From Eubacterium sp. (GTDB lineage: Bacteria; Bacillota; Clostridia; Lachnospirales; Lachnospiraceae), in the NCBI GenBank assembly GCA_017614395.1, contig JAGABX010000091.1:1-64000 (forward strand): 64,000 nucleotides of DNA, given 5' to 3'. Below are positions 56,077 through 64,000 of this stretch, in pieces; position 1 is the stretch's first letter, and each line of letters opens with the position of its first letter. The notes under the pieces were generated by a model, which was not told where the DNA came from, made no database searches, and saw nothing but the letters and a program-made list of their open reading frames with translations. Made by a program: the position numbers and the translations under genes.

Positions 56077-56107
56077 ACAGGGATTCCCAGACACCGGGAA
56101 TCCCTGT
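56077..56107 (+). terminator. Strong hairpin after the chemoreceptor gene
   Basis: ACAGGGATTCCC (56077-56088) and GGGAATCCCTGT (56096-56107) form a perfect 12-bp stem with a 7-nt loop. The following T-run is interrupted (ATCCTGTTTTAG). It is likely an intrinsic terminator separating it from the glycosylase gene. Confidence 0.75.
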
Positions 56108-56132
56108 ATCCTGTTTTAGTAGGTAATAATCT

Positions 56133-56954
56133 ATGTATGAAATGATTGTCACGGATGATTTCGATTTAGATCTGATCGCGGAAAGCGGTCAATGTTTCAG
56201 ATGGAAAAAACTTGACGAAAACATATATAGGATTCCATATCGTTCAAAGTGTTTAGATATATACTATGCAGGAGACGGCAGATATGAACTGTCATGTGAC
56301 GATGATGAATTTGACAGTATCTGGCGTGATTATTTTGATTTGGAAACCTGTTATGCCGATATCAGGACACGTATAAACAAGGCGGATGATCCGTTTTTGT
56401 TTGGAGCATGCGAGTACGGCAGGGGAATCAGGATACTGCGACAGGATCCGTGGGAAACACTGATCAGTTTTATTATTTCACAGAACAGGAATATTCCCGC
56501 TATTAAAAAAAGCATTGAACTGTTGTGTGAAGCGGCAGGCAAAACCGGCAGGTCTGCGGATGGAAATTCATATTATGTTTTTCCTGCGCCGGAGGACATT
56601 CTGTCGTTAAGTGAAAATGATTTATCAGAATGCAGATTGGGATATCGATGCAGATATGTTCATGAGGCGGCAAAATCAGTGGCACAGGGTGATATCGATT
56701 TGTATGGATTGATAAACTCGCCCGGGGTTGAAACCATAAATTCGCTGACCTCCATATGCGGAGTGGGAGCGAAGGTTGCGAATTGCGTGTCGCTGTTCGG
56801 CCTGCACCATATCGACGCATTTCCGATTGATGTATGGATAAAACGGATTTTGGAGAACGAGTATCCGGATGGGTATCCGATGGAAAAATACAGCCCATAT
56901 AACGGTGTTTATCAGCAGTATATGTTTTATTACTATAGGGATGCGCATGAATGA
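56133..56954 (+). CDS. OGG1-type 8-oxoguanine DNA glycosylase/AP lyase
   Basis: 273 residues. The OGG N-terminal domain (ESGQCFRWKKLDENIYRI) is followed by the HhH-GPD domain. The hairpin-helix TSICGVGAKVANCVSLFG carries catalytic Lys214, and PIDVW carries Asp233; the 19-residue spacing matches human OGG1. The enzyme removes oxidised guanine from DNA and nicks the strand. The SQNRNIPAIKKSIELL segment is also conserved. No other repair gene is adjacent. Its start follows a weak TAGGTAAT-like site. Confidence 0.92.
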   Translation: MYEMIVTDDFDLDLIAESGQCFRWKKLDENIYRIPYRSKCLDIYYAGDGRYELSCDDDEFDSIWRDYFDLETCYADIRTRINKADDPFLFGACEYGRGIRILRQDPWETLISFIISQNRNIPAIKKSIELLCEAAGKTGRSADGNSYYVFPAPEDILSLSENDLSECRLGYRCRYVHEAAKSVAQGDIDLYGLINSPGVETINSLTSICGVGAKVANCVSLFGLHHIDAFPIDVWIKRILENEYPDGYPMEKYSPYNGVYQQYMFYYYRDAHE

Positions 56955-57011
56955 AATCTCTCATTGTTCTATCAGTTATCGGTCGTGAACATACCTGTTT
57001 CATACTACGTC

Positions 57012-59264
57012 TTATTTTATACTGCGCAGCTTGAATTTGTACCAGAAATAATATCTTCCTTTTTCCTGTTTTAAAAAGTTCATCAAATCCTGCTGATCAT
57101 TTATCGCTGTATTCAGACTGCCTTCACCCACAGGCTTACCGGCATATGCGATGAGTTCACATTCAACCAAAAAGTCCAATGCGCTGTCGGGTATTTTTTC
57201 ATTTGTTCTGTTATGGAATTCTTCTATTGTTTCTCCCTGTTTCAGTTTGTATCCTAAAAAGCTCAGAATGTTATAATTCCTTTTGCAGACTGCACTGAAC
57301 CGGTCTGCAGTGCTTAACCGTTTGTAACGTGCGGATGTCAATGCCCTGTCTATGATGAAAAATGCTAAAACAGCCATTATCAGAACAATCACACAAATAA
57401 TGATAATACTCCAATTAAAATCCGTGGATTTATTTACGGGTTCCGTATCCTGAGTGGTTTGCTCCGGTAATACATTTTCCGGCTGAACCGGCGGGGTTAC
57501 AACCCGGTCGGGGTTTTGGTCCGTATCATTTGAAACACTCCATGATACACGCCGCTTTTTACCCGGCGTTGGCTCAAACGAGATCCATCCTACCCCGTCT
57601 ATATATGCTTCGGGCCATGCGTGGCTCATGCTGGATTTGACCTCTGTTGTATCACTTCCACCCTTTTTCACGCGGAATCCCTGCACATATCTGGCCGGAA
57701 TCCCGATGCTTCTGGCCATCAAAACAAATGCAGTCGCAAAATAACTGCAATAGCCCTCTTGTTTCTTAAACAGAAAATCATCTAAAAACAATTCAGGTGT
57801 TGTTATTTCCTCCGGCAAAACTCCCGGTGATGTTGTATAATGAAATGCGCTCAGGGCAGTCTCTATCCGGCACAGGCGGTCGTAACCGGTTTCCGCGCCG
57901 TTTGTTAATTTCCGCAGATATTCGGATGCGTTTGATGATATTTGTGTATCCGGCAGGTAGTATTTATATATTCTGTTTTTATATTCCGAATATGCCGTAA
58001 ATGATGCATCGGAAACACCGGAGCCTCGTCCGTCGGTGTTTTGTCTGGAGGTATCCTGTGATTCGTACATCGCCCTTGTAACCTCCCAGCTTTTTTCATC
58101 AGGGGCAGGAGCGGTACGCAGTAATTCAGTGAAAACGGCATGGTCATTGTTTGTTCTGTAGAACGGAATTGTATACTCCGTTCCGGTCTCCATGATCTCA
58201 TCTGCTATCAGATTCCCGCCTGTCTGTGAATAACCCTTATCATCGATATGATCCCATCGTGGCATGGCTTTGATCGGGGTAAAAATGTATGACGAATTAA
58301 AATCCTCAAATTTGATTTTCAGATTAACCTTACGCAGATAGTCTGACATATTATCCGGATCGTAATTATTTACCGCACAGAGAGTTTCAATAACATCTAA
58401 AATGTCATCCCTGTTTTCCTCTGTATATGTATCTGTCCAGTTTCGTCCGTCAAATGAATCCATAACCTTTCCGCGCAGGTATACCGCCTGTCCCGGATCG
58501 TTTTTTTCGGACATAGTCATGACCGTGTCATCTGTGTCGGAGAGATTGCCCATGAAACTGCCGCTTTCGGAGAATCCGACAACGGCGTCATATTCCTCGT
58601 CAGGTCCCGTAAACAACCGTCCCACCCATTTGATAGCGTCGGTCGTGCCCTCCCATATACGTACAGCGAAATTCCAGTCATAGGGCTTTTCGGGAGCGGG
58701 GGCGAAATAAACAGCTACTCCCAAAACTATCAGGAACGGTGCTATTGATACCATATGCCCTGCTTTGTCGGAATAACCGTGCTTTTTCCAATGCTGCTGA
58801 ATCTCCCCGGTCACGAACAGTACCGGCAAAAATATGGCGAGATCAACTATGAGTTTGTCAGTTGCAGGGTAGTATATCATAATCAAAACAAGCGCGGTGA
58901 TCATAGCGATTGAAAAACAGCCTGCTGCTATTCGCGAGGATACCCATAGCCAGCCGACAAAAAATCCGACTAATCCTGCAACGACAGACCAGATCAAAAA
59001 TCTGCCGTTCCATAGAAATTCTCCCCATTCCCGGGAGGGACGGATCAACAGCAGAGCGGCGCAGAACACTGCGATAATTGCCGGAATCAGATATTTTATC
59101 CTGTTTTTCCAATATTTTAATAACAGACAGATTCCGAGAGTGGCTAATGCGCATAAATAGAAAACTGCTTTTTTTTCAGGACATGACAGATACTCTTCAC
59201 CGGAGTTCAGAGCAAGCAGGCATAACGGAACCATATAGAGCAGATCGTGCAGAATTTGAGCCAT
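57012..59264 (-). CDS. Membrane protein with transglutaminase-like domain
   Basis: 750 residues from the ATG at 59264 behind GGGAGGTGAT. The N-terminal ~200 residues form six or seven membrane helices. An extracytoplasmic part follows, containing the transglutaminase core with Cys506 (QEGYCSYFATAFVLMARSIG), His548 (SHAWPEAYI) and the acidic FEPTPG motif. One more membrane helix (about 635-657) and a DUF4129-like cytoplasmic tail end it. In MoxR-DUF58-transglutaminase operons the trio is thought to assist maturation of envelope proteins. Its start overlaps the DUF58 stop by one base, so the two are coupled. Confidence 0.9.
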   Translation of the reverse strand: MAQILHDLLYMVPLCLLALNSGEEYLSCPEKKAVFYLCALATLGICLLLKYWKNRIKYLIPAIIAVFCAALLLIRPSREWGEFLWNGRFLIWSVVAGLVGFFVGWLWVSSRIAAGCFSIAMITALVLIMIYYPATDKLIVDLAIFLPVLFVTGEIQQHWKKHGYSDKAGHMVSIAPFLIVLGVAVYFAPAPEKPYDWNFAVRIWEGTTDAIKWVGRLFTGPDEEYDAVVGFSESGSFMGNLSDTDDTVMTMSEKNDPGQAVYLRGKVMDSFDGRNWTDTYTEENRDDILDVIETLCAVNNYDPDNMSDYLRKVNLKIKFEDFNSSYIFTPIKAMPRWDHIDDKGYSQTGGNLIADEIMETGTEYTIPFYRTNNDHAVFTELLRTAPAPDEKSWEVTRAMYESQDTSRQNTDGRGSGVSDASFTAYSEYKNRIYKYYLPDTQISSNASEYLRKLTNGAETGYDRLCRIETALSAFHYTTSPGVLPEEITTPELFLDDFLFKKQEGYCSYFATAFVLMARSIGIPARYVQGFRVKKGGSDTTEVKSSMSHAWPEAYIDGVGWISFEPTPGKKRRVSWSVSNDTDQNPDRVVTPPVQPENVLPEQTTQDTEPVNKSTDFNWSIIIICVIVLIMAVLAFFIIDRALTSARYKRLSTADRFSAVCKRNYNILSFLGYKLKQGETIEEFHNRTNEKIPDSALDFLVECELIAYAGKPVGEGSLNTAINDQQDLMNFLKQEKGRYYFWYKFKLRSIK

Positions 59265-60424
59265 CAGATCACCTCCCTTATGTCCGCGTTTTTGGGAATG
59301 CATCTGATAATAACACCCGGTATCACGGGAACAGTCATGCCTTCAGAAACGTCTCTGACCAGATAGACTACCGTGAGTACGCCGTTCTCATGGAGACGTT
59401 TCGCCAGATTGTATATCTCTTCCGACCAGTCACGGAGAACCATAAAAACGGTTTTGCAGCGGAATATTTCAGGTCTTGAACCCGCCTCGCCCATGAGCAT
59501 TTCCTCGGTAACATCCTCACGAAATGCCACAGCCGACATCTGTTCATAATAGGCATTGAAATAATCTATTCCGAATACACTGATTTCACTCAGCCTTCCT
59601 GAGATATGGTACGAGTACACAGGAGTATTCTTTTTCGCGAAAAACAATGTCAGCGCGATCGCGGTCTCAAGCATTTTATTCTCAACCGGAATGTATTCCA
59701 TGTTATCGCCGCTGATCCGGTGAGTCCCTAACAGGATGCCTATGCCGACGCGTTCTTCGCCTATGCGTTTATGAACTAACAGCTCACCGCTCCTGGCCGT
59801 GGCCTTCCAGTTAACTAATCGAGGATCGTCTCCGAACTCATATTTACGCACGGTAACATCTCTCTCTGTCCGATTGATACGGGAATCGCGGGCAGATGTT
59901 TGTGAGAGGCTGATACTTCTGATTTCGGTGAGCTCAACAATGTCCGGTTTCACGACGACACGACGAGCCTCTTTGTTATGATAGGAGATGCGGAATAATC
60001 GGAAAAAGTCAACCAGTTCAACTGTTTTGATTCCTATTTCATATTCCCCGCGGTATTTGCAGTTCAAACCGGTCTGCATGCGTATGTCGGTATGGGGCAG
60101 AAACTCGTATTCAACCCCGTCATCTAAACCTATTATGGTGGAAAAAGAAGAATAAAACCTGACCCTGACACTCACAAATCCGAAATGAAATTCATTTGCA
60201 AGAATGAAATGAAATGGCGTGATATGATTTGCGGTCAGATGCTTTTTATCAGGCTCCTGATATATATGGAAAAAGAAATAGACGAGTATTAAATAAATCA
60301 GACTGATAACCGGAATAAAAGTGAATAGCGCAAAAAAGCCATAGCTGACGGGACCTCCGAAAAAGCTGATCCCAACTAATGACAGAATCCACAATATGGC
60401 TAAAACCACGCGATTTCGTTTCAT
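59264..60424 (-). CDS. DUF58 domain protein
   Basis: 386 residues from the ATG at 60424 (AAAGGA upstream); an earlier in-frame start is rejected. Two membrane helices lie near the N-terminus (about 5-25 and 30-55). The DUF58 signature VRKYEFGDDPRLVNWKATAR is followed by LLVHKRIGEERVGI, in a von Willebrand-A-like fold. It is always found with MoxR AAA ATPases and is probably their membrane-bound partner. It is the middle gene of the three-gene minus-strand operon. Confidence 0.9.
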   Translation of the reverse strand: MKRNRVVLAILWILSLVGISFFGGPVSYGFFALFTFIPVISLIYLILVYFFFHIYQEPDKKHLTANHITPFHFILANEFHFGFVSVRVRFYSSFSTIIGLDDGVEYEFLPHTDIRMQTGLNCKYRGEYEIGIKTVELVDFFRLFRISYHNKEARRVVVKPDIVELTEIRSISLSQTSARDSRINRTERDVTVRKYEFGDDPRLVNWKATARSGELLVHKRIGEERVGIGILLGTHRISGDNMEYIPVENKMLETAIALTLFFAKKNTPVYSYHISGRLSEISVFGIDYFNAYYEQMSAVAFREDVTEEMLMGEAGSRPEIFRCKTVFMVLRDWSEEIYNLAKRLHENGVLTVVYLVRDVSEGMTVPVIPGVIIRCIPKNADIREVI

Positions 60425-60508
60425 TATGATCCTTTGCAGACAGACTGCCGGAAGCAACGGGCGTTGCAAGATCTTCTGCTGCTCCCGGGGCATCTGCCGG
60501 AGGCTTGA

Positions 60509-61429
60509 TTAATTCATCGGAATAGTTGCTTTTGAAAGTATGCCCGACAACAATCTGTCGACATCATCGTTTCTGATCTTGGCCTCCGGTGTCAGGCTCA
60601 GCCTGTGGTGGAGTACATTGATTGCAACTGCCTTTACGTCATCGGGCTTTACAAAATCTCTGTCAGATATGAAAGCTCTCGCCTGTGAAGCCCTGATGAG
60701 AGCGAGCATTGCTCTGGGACTGGCGCCCAGTACAAAACTGTTTTCCTCTCGTGACAGCCTCACTATATCCTGAATGTAAACTATGATATTATCGCTGATC
60801 GTGACTTTTTCTACCTTTTCACGGATGTTTATGATATCCGCTGCTGTGCAAACGCCCTGAACCGTTTCCACTGTTTTTCCCGACAAAAAGTTTTTCGCGA
60901 GACGGAACTCCTCATCGTTTTCGGGATATCCTATGGAGAGCCGCATCATGAAACGATCCATCTGCGCCTCAGGCAGAGGATAGGTGCCGAGAAATTCCAC
61001 CGGGTTTTGAGTGGCGATGACCATGAACGGCTGTGGAAGCGGGTACGTTTCCCCGTCAACCGTCACCCTGCCCTCTGCCATGGCTTCGAGGAGGCTGGCC
61101 TGGGTTTTCGGTGAGGTTCTGTTAATCTCATCAGCCAAAATGATCTGGTGCATCACTGCGCCCTCGCGGTATGAAAAATCACCGGTTTTAGGGTTGTAGA
61201 CGGAGGTCCCTACGACATCTCCGGGGAGAGTGTCCGGTGTGAACTGTATTCGTCCGAAATCACATTCCATTGAATTTGCCAGTATTCTGGCCAGTGTGGT
61301 TTTACCGACTCCGGGAACGTCCTCCAACAGTACGTGTCCCCCTGCGAGCAGGCATATCAGGAGGTTCTCCGCAACCTTCTCCTGTCCGACAAAGTATTCT
61401 CTGATCTGGTTTTTAAGTTTTTTTATCAT
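60509..61429 (-). CDS. MoxR-family AAA+ ATPase
   Basis: 306 residues. Walker A is LEDVPGVGKTTLARILA, Walker B is IILADEINRTSPKTQASLLEAM, sensor 1 is VIATQNPVEFLGTYPLPEAQMDRF and the C-terminal lid has LGASPRAMLALIRASQA. MoxR ATPases act as chaperones that activate or assemble partner proteins, here presumably with the DUF58 and transglutaminase products downstream. It is the first gene of that operon, read from the promoter at 61464-61492. Confidence 0.95.
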   Translation of the reverse strand: MIKKLKNQIREYFVGQEKVAENLLICLLAGGHVLLEDVPGVGKTTLARILANSMECDFGRIQFTPDTLPGDVVGTSVYNPKTGDFSYREGAVMHQIILADEINRTSPKTQASLLEAMAEGRVTVDGETYPLPQPFMVIATQNPVEFLGTYPLPEAQMDRFMMRLSIGYPENDEEFRLAKNFLSGKTVETVQGVCTAADIINIREKVEKVTISDNIIVYIQDIVRLSREENSFVLGASPRAMLALIRASQARAFISDRDFVKPDDVKAVAINVLHHRLSLTPEAKIRNDDVDRLLSGILSKATIPMN

Positions 61430-61463
61430 TTGTACAGTACCTCGTTTTTATTTGGATGTTTCT

Positions 61464-61492
61464 ATTATACTTTGTATGCCGTTTTTTTTCAA
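61464..61492 (-). promoter_or_regulatory. Promoter of the moxR-DUF58-transglutaminase operon
   Basis: On the minus strand: TTGAAA (61492-61487), a 17-nt spacer and TATAAT (61469-61464), about 35 nt before the moxR start. Confidence 0.8.
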
Positions 61493-61550
61493 GGGGAAAA
61501 GTAATACTGTAGAAACCATATTGTTCGAAGCCATATTTTTTTTCGATTTC

Positions 61551-61579
61551 TTGACTATTCGAAACAATTATGGTAAAAT
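61551..61579 (+). promoter_or_regulatory. Promoter of the cardiolipin synthase gene
   Basis: TTGACT (61551-61556), a 17-nt spacer and TAAAAT (61574-61579), divergent from the moxR promoter. Confidence 0.75.
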
Positions 61580-61657
61580 ACTATCGTTTTTATCAGTAAA
61601 CTCGCGTGAGAAAAACACATTTTGATCAGCGGGTATAATATGTGGGGGAATTTCAGT

Positions 61658-63217
61658 ATGAAAAGAATTATAGGTAGGATACTCATTGTTCTTCCGGCGA
61701 TAGCGTTGCAGGTCGGATTTTATGTTGTTATCTACATGCTTTTGAACCGGGTGCTTGATGGGCGTTTGAGCAGCATAATCACGGCTGTATTCACATTGCT
61801 CGGTCTGTTTTTCGTAATACATATAGTAAATAAGCGGGATGAGAGCGCCTACAAGCTGCTTTGGACAATTGTCCTGCTGTTGTTGCCCGTTTTAGGCGCC
61901 ATGATGTATCTGACATTAGGCAACAAAAAAACCGGCAAAAAACTGAAGAGAAGCCTGCAGCAGTCCTCGAAGGATCTCCTTGCTGACAGTTTCTCGGGTT
62001 CGGCTGCTGAAATCGAATCAAGGCACGCGGCCGTAATCGGCAAAATCAGGGAGGAGGAACCACGCATAGCGCAGACGTTGAACCATGTGATGGAGTCAAC
62101 GCATTTTCCGATCCTCGTTAACGGAACATCAAAATACTATCAGTTCGGCGAATTGGGATTCGCGGATATGTGTGAGGATCTGAAAACTGCTGAAAAATAT
62201 GTTTATCTCGAGTATTTCATTATTGAGTCGGGAAAATTCTGGGATACGCTCGTTGATCTTTTGGCGGAGAGGGCTTCCGCAGGTGTCGATGTACGTGTTA
62301 TGTATGACGATTTCGGCAGTCTCAGCACCTATTCGAGAAAGGATATTAAGTATCTCGCGACCAGGGGGATCAAGTGTATCGCATTCAATCCTTTCTTTTT
62401 GATCAAGTCACAGTTGAATAACAGAGACCACCGCAAGATCATGGTCATCGACGGCAGGATCGCGTACAGCGGCGGAATCAACCTCGCTGACGAGTATATC
62501 AACGAGACCCATCCGTTCGGTAAATGGAAGGATCTGTGTTTCAGGCTTACCGGACCTGCGGTTCGCAGTTATACCTATATGTTCGCGGAGTTCTGGGATG
62601 CTTTTTCGAATGACAAAATACCTCAGGAGCTGTTGCGTGAAGCTGAATTTGAGGAGGCGCATGACGAGAATAACGGATATATCCTTCCGTACTATGATTC
62701 TCCGATGAGGAATGAGCCGACGAGTAACACGCTTTTTACGGAAATGCTTTCCATGGCAACCGAGTATGTCTGGTTCTATACACCGTATCTGATGCTGGGG
62801 GATACGCTTTTTGACGCGTTTATCCGTGCGGCGAGGAGAGGCATTGATGTCAGGATTATCACTCCGGCAATACCGGATCAGAAAATGGTACACAGGATAG
62901 GAAGGAGCCACTATGGCGATCTCATCCAGGCAGGAGTGAAAATATATGAATATACGCCGGGATTTGTTCATGCCAAGGCTGTATTGATGGATGGCAAGCT
63001 GGCAGGAATAGGAACCGTGAATCTCGATTACCGCAGTTTGTTTTTGCATTTTGAGTGCTATTCTGTATTCTATAAATCCAACATGGTCGATGATCTGAAA
63101 AATGATTATGAGGAAACACTGAAGGATTGCCATCAGATTACATTCGAGGAGGTACAGTTCGGAGTCATGCATCGTTTAGGCGATTCGCTCCTGAGAGTTA
63201 TTGCCCCGCTGATGTAA
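61658..63217 (+). CDS. cls: Cardiolipin synthase
   Basis: 519 residues from the ATG at 61658, 8 nt after GGGGGA; in-frame starts at 61622 and 61640 are less well placed. Two N-terminal membrane helices (about 5-30 and 40-60) are followed by two phospholipase-D domains. Their HKD motifs are H258-RKIMVIDGRIAYSGG and H438-AKAVLMDGKLAGIGTVN. The enzyme condenses two phosphatidylglycerols to cardiolipin plus glycerol at the membrane. It has its own promoter; a Na/Pi transporter gene follows 63 nt later. Confidence 0.95.
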   Translation: MKRIIGRILIVLPAIALQVGFYVVIYMLLNRVLDGRLSSIITAVFTLLGLFFVIHIVNKRDESAYKLLWTIVLLLLPVLGAMMYLTLGNKKTGKKLKRSLQQSSKDLLADSFSGSAAEIESRHAAVIGKIREEEPRIAQTLNHVMESTHFPILVNGTSKYYQFGELGFADMCEDLKTAEKYVYLEYFIIESGKFWDTLVDLLAERASAGVDVRVMYDDFGSLSTYSRKDIKYLATRGIKCIAFNPFFLIKSQLNNRDHRKIMVIDGRIAYSGGINLADEYINETHPFGKWKDLCFRLTGPAVRSYTYMFAEFWDAFSNDKIPQELLREAEFEEAHDENNGYILPYYDSPMRNEPTSNTLFTEMLSMATEYVWFYTPYLMLGDTLFDAFIRAARRGIDVRIITPAIPDQKMVHRIGRSHYGDLIQAGVKIYEYTPGFVHAKAVLMDGKLAGIGTVNLDYRSLFLHFECYSVFYKSNMVDDLKNDYEETLKDCHQITFEEVQFGVMHRLGDSLLRVIAPLM

Positions 63218-63280
63218 CTTCAGATAAACCCGTTAGTCATATAATTATGCAGTTTTGTATGTAATATATAGGAGATAAAA

Positions 63281-64000
63281 ATGAGCGCTGTGGAAGTGTT
63301 TTTGATGATTGCCTCCCTGATGGGCGGGCTGGCGATGTTTCTGTTCGGTATGAGCCTGATGAGTGAATCCCTGACGCAGATTACAGGTAACGGACTCCGT
63401 AATGTGATCGAGGGCGTTACCAAGAAAAAGATATCCGGTTATCTGTTCGGAACGGGAATTACAGCGCTGGTGCAGTCATCATCTACAACAACGGTAATGG
63501 TTGTCGGATTTGTAAATGCCGGTATCATGACTCTGTTTCAGGCCGTCAATGTAATCCTCGGAGCCAATCTGGGCACGACTGCCACGGCATGGCTGCTGAG
63601 TTTGAACGCCGTGGGTGAGGACAGCCTGATTATGACTATCATAAAGCCTGCGAATTTAGCACCGTTTCTGATGGTGGGATCTGTTTTCTGCATCATGTTC
63701 TCCAAAAAGGATTCAGTCAAAACAATATGCAATATCATCATCGGATTTTCCCTGCTCATGATGGGCATGTCGATGATGAGTTCCGCTATGAAACCCATAG
63801 GCGAGATGGAGTCGTTCAGGGGACTTCTGACAAGTTTTGAGAATCCTATTCTCGGATATATGGTTGCGGTATTGTTCACCATGGTGGTTCAAAGCTGTGA
63901 TGCGACCGTCGGCATCATCCAGGCATTGGCAATGTCGACAGGAGTCCCATATGCGGTATGCGTTCCGATGATATGCGGCGCACAGATGGGAACCTGCATC
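63281..64000 (+). CDS. Na/phosphate cotransporter family protein (NptA/PhoU-type), 3' truncated by window edge
   Basis: 240 codons are visible, open to the end of the window. The start follows AGGAG. The first repeat contains GGLAMFLFGMSLMSESL, LVQSSSTTTVMVVGFVNAGIM and GANLGTTATAWLL, the signature of the PF02690 Na/Pi-cotransporter family. In the second repeat the usual QSSSAT reads QSCDATVGIIQALA. Bacterial members often carry a C-terminal PhoU-like domain, which would be outside the window. Phosphate as substrate is inferred from the family. Confidence 0.88.
   Translation, partial: MSAVEVFLMIASLMGGLAMFLFGMSLMSESLTQITGNGLRNVIEGVTKKKISGYLFGTGITALVQSSSTTTVMVVGFVNAGIMTLFQAVNVILGANLGTTATAWLLSLNAVGEDSLIMTIIKPANLAPFLMVGSVFCIMFSKKDSVKTICNIIIGFSLLMMGMSMMSSAMKPIGEMESFRGLLTSFENPILGYMVAVLFTMVVQSCDATVGIIQALAMSTGVPYAVCVPMICGAQMGTCI

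Noticed and set aside
62408..63172. 254-codon minus-strand frame
   Set aside because: Fully inside the cardiolipin synthase gene on the other strand. The plus-strand protein has clear HKD motifs; this one has no family features.

Overview
This window looks like a chromosome segment from a Gram-positive, Clostridia-class bacterium, most likely Lachnospiraceae. The supporting signs are the uninterrupted S10-spc-alpha ribosomal operon with a zinc-type S14 and Firmicutes gene order, a RecU resolvase, a zinc-lid adenylate kinase, the GatCAB amidotransferase, an ECF transporter core directly after rplQ, strong AGGAGG ribosome binding sites and many TTGnnn-N17-TATAAT promoters. A bacterial expansin and a family 5 glycoside hydrolase suggest a plant-fibre-associated gut or rumen habitat. 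The species cannot be fixed from the sequence.

Layout. 1-3.4 kb: a visibly A/T-richer accessory stretch with the C-terminal part of a membrane-embedded kinase-like protein, a CARF-HEPN (Csx1/TM1812-like) ribonuclease, two degenerate 37-nt repeats spaced like a CRISPR unit, and an unrecognised small gene. 3.5-19.0 kb: the S10-spc-alpha supercluster (rpsJ to rplQ) with secY, adk, infA and rpoA, preceded by a consensus promoter and a long structured leader; two further structured gaps lie before rplC and rpsM. 19.1-21.8 kb: ecfA1-ecfT-ecfA2. 21.9-25.9 kb: a two-component system and a 7TM HD-GYP protein. 26.0-29.9 kb: gatC-gatA and gatB, separated by a compact type I toxin-antitoxin locus of the Fst/par layout. 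30.0-45.8 kb: a TetM-like GTPase fused to a Rae1/YacP-type NYN nuclease, a PilZ protein, an RND exporter with a large coiled-coil insertion, an unknown membrane protein, an RluC/D pseudouridine synthase, a DJ-1 protein and a 1787-residue surface protein. 45.8-64.0 kb: tRNA-Gly(CCC), a DUF234-type ATPase, the expansin, a frameshifted formate/nitrite transporter, two chemoreceptors, RecU, GH5, a LysR regulator, an OGG1-type glycosylase, a MoxR-DUF58-transglutaminase operon, cardiolipin synthase and the start of a Na/Pi cotransporter.

Two things stand out. The first is the gatA/gatB intergenic locus: convergent promoters, a shared bidirectional terminator, a 27-residue hydrophobic toxin frame, and a 22-nt direct repeat that places an antisense copy of the toxin start region in the antitoxin RNA. 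The second is a recurring pattern: S3, L15, L4, GatA, GatB, the TetM-like GTPase and the pseudouridine synthase all carry extra hydrophilic low-complexity segments at points where their families normally have short loops.

All calls rest on reading the sequence and recalling family motifs. No database search or folding program was run.
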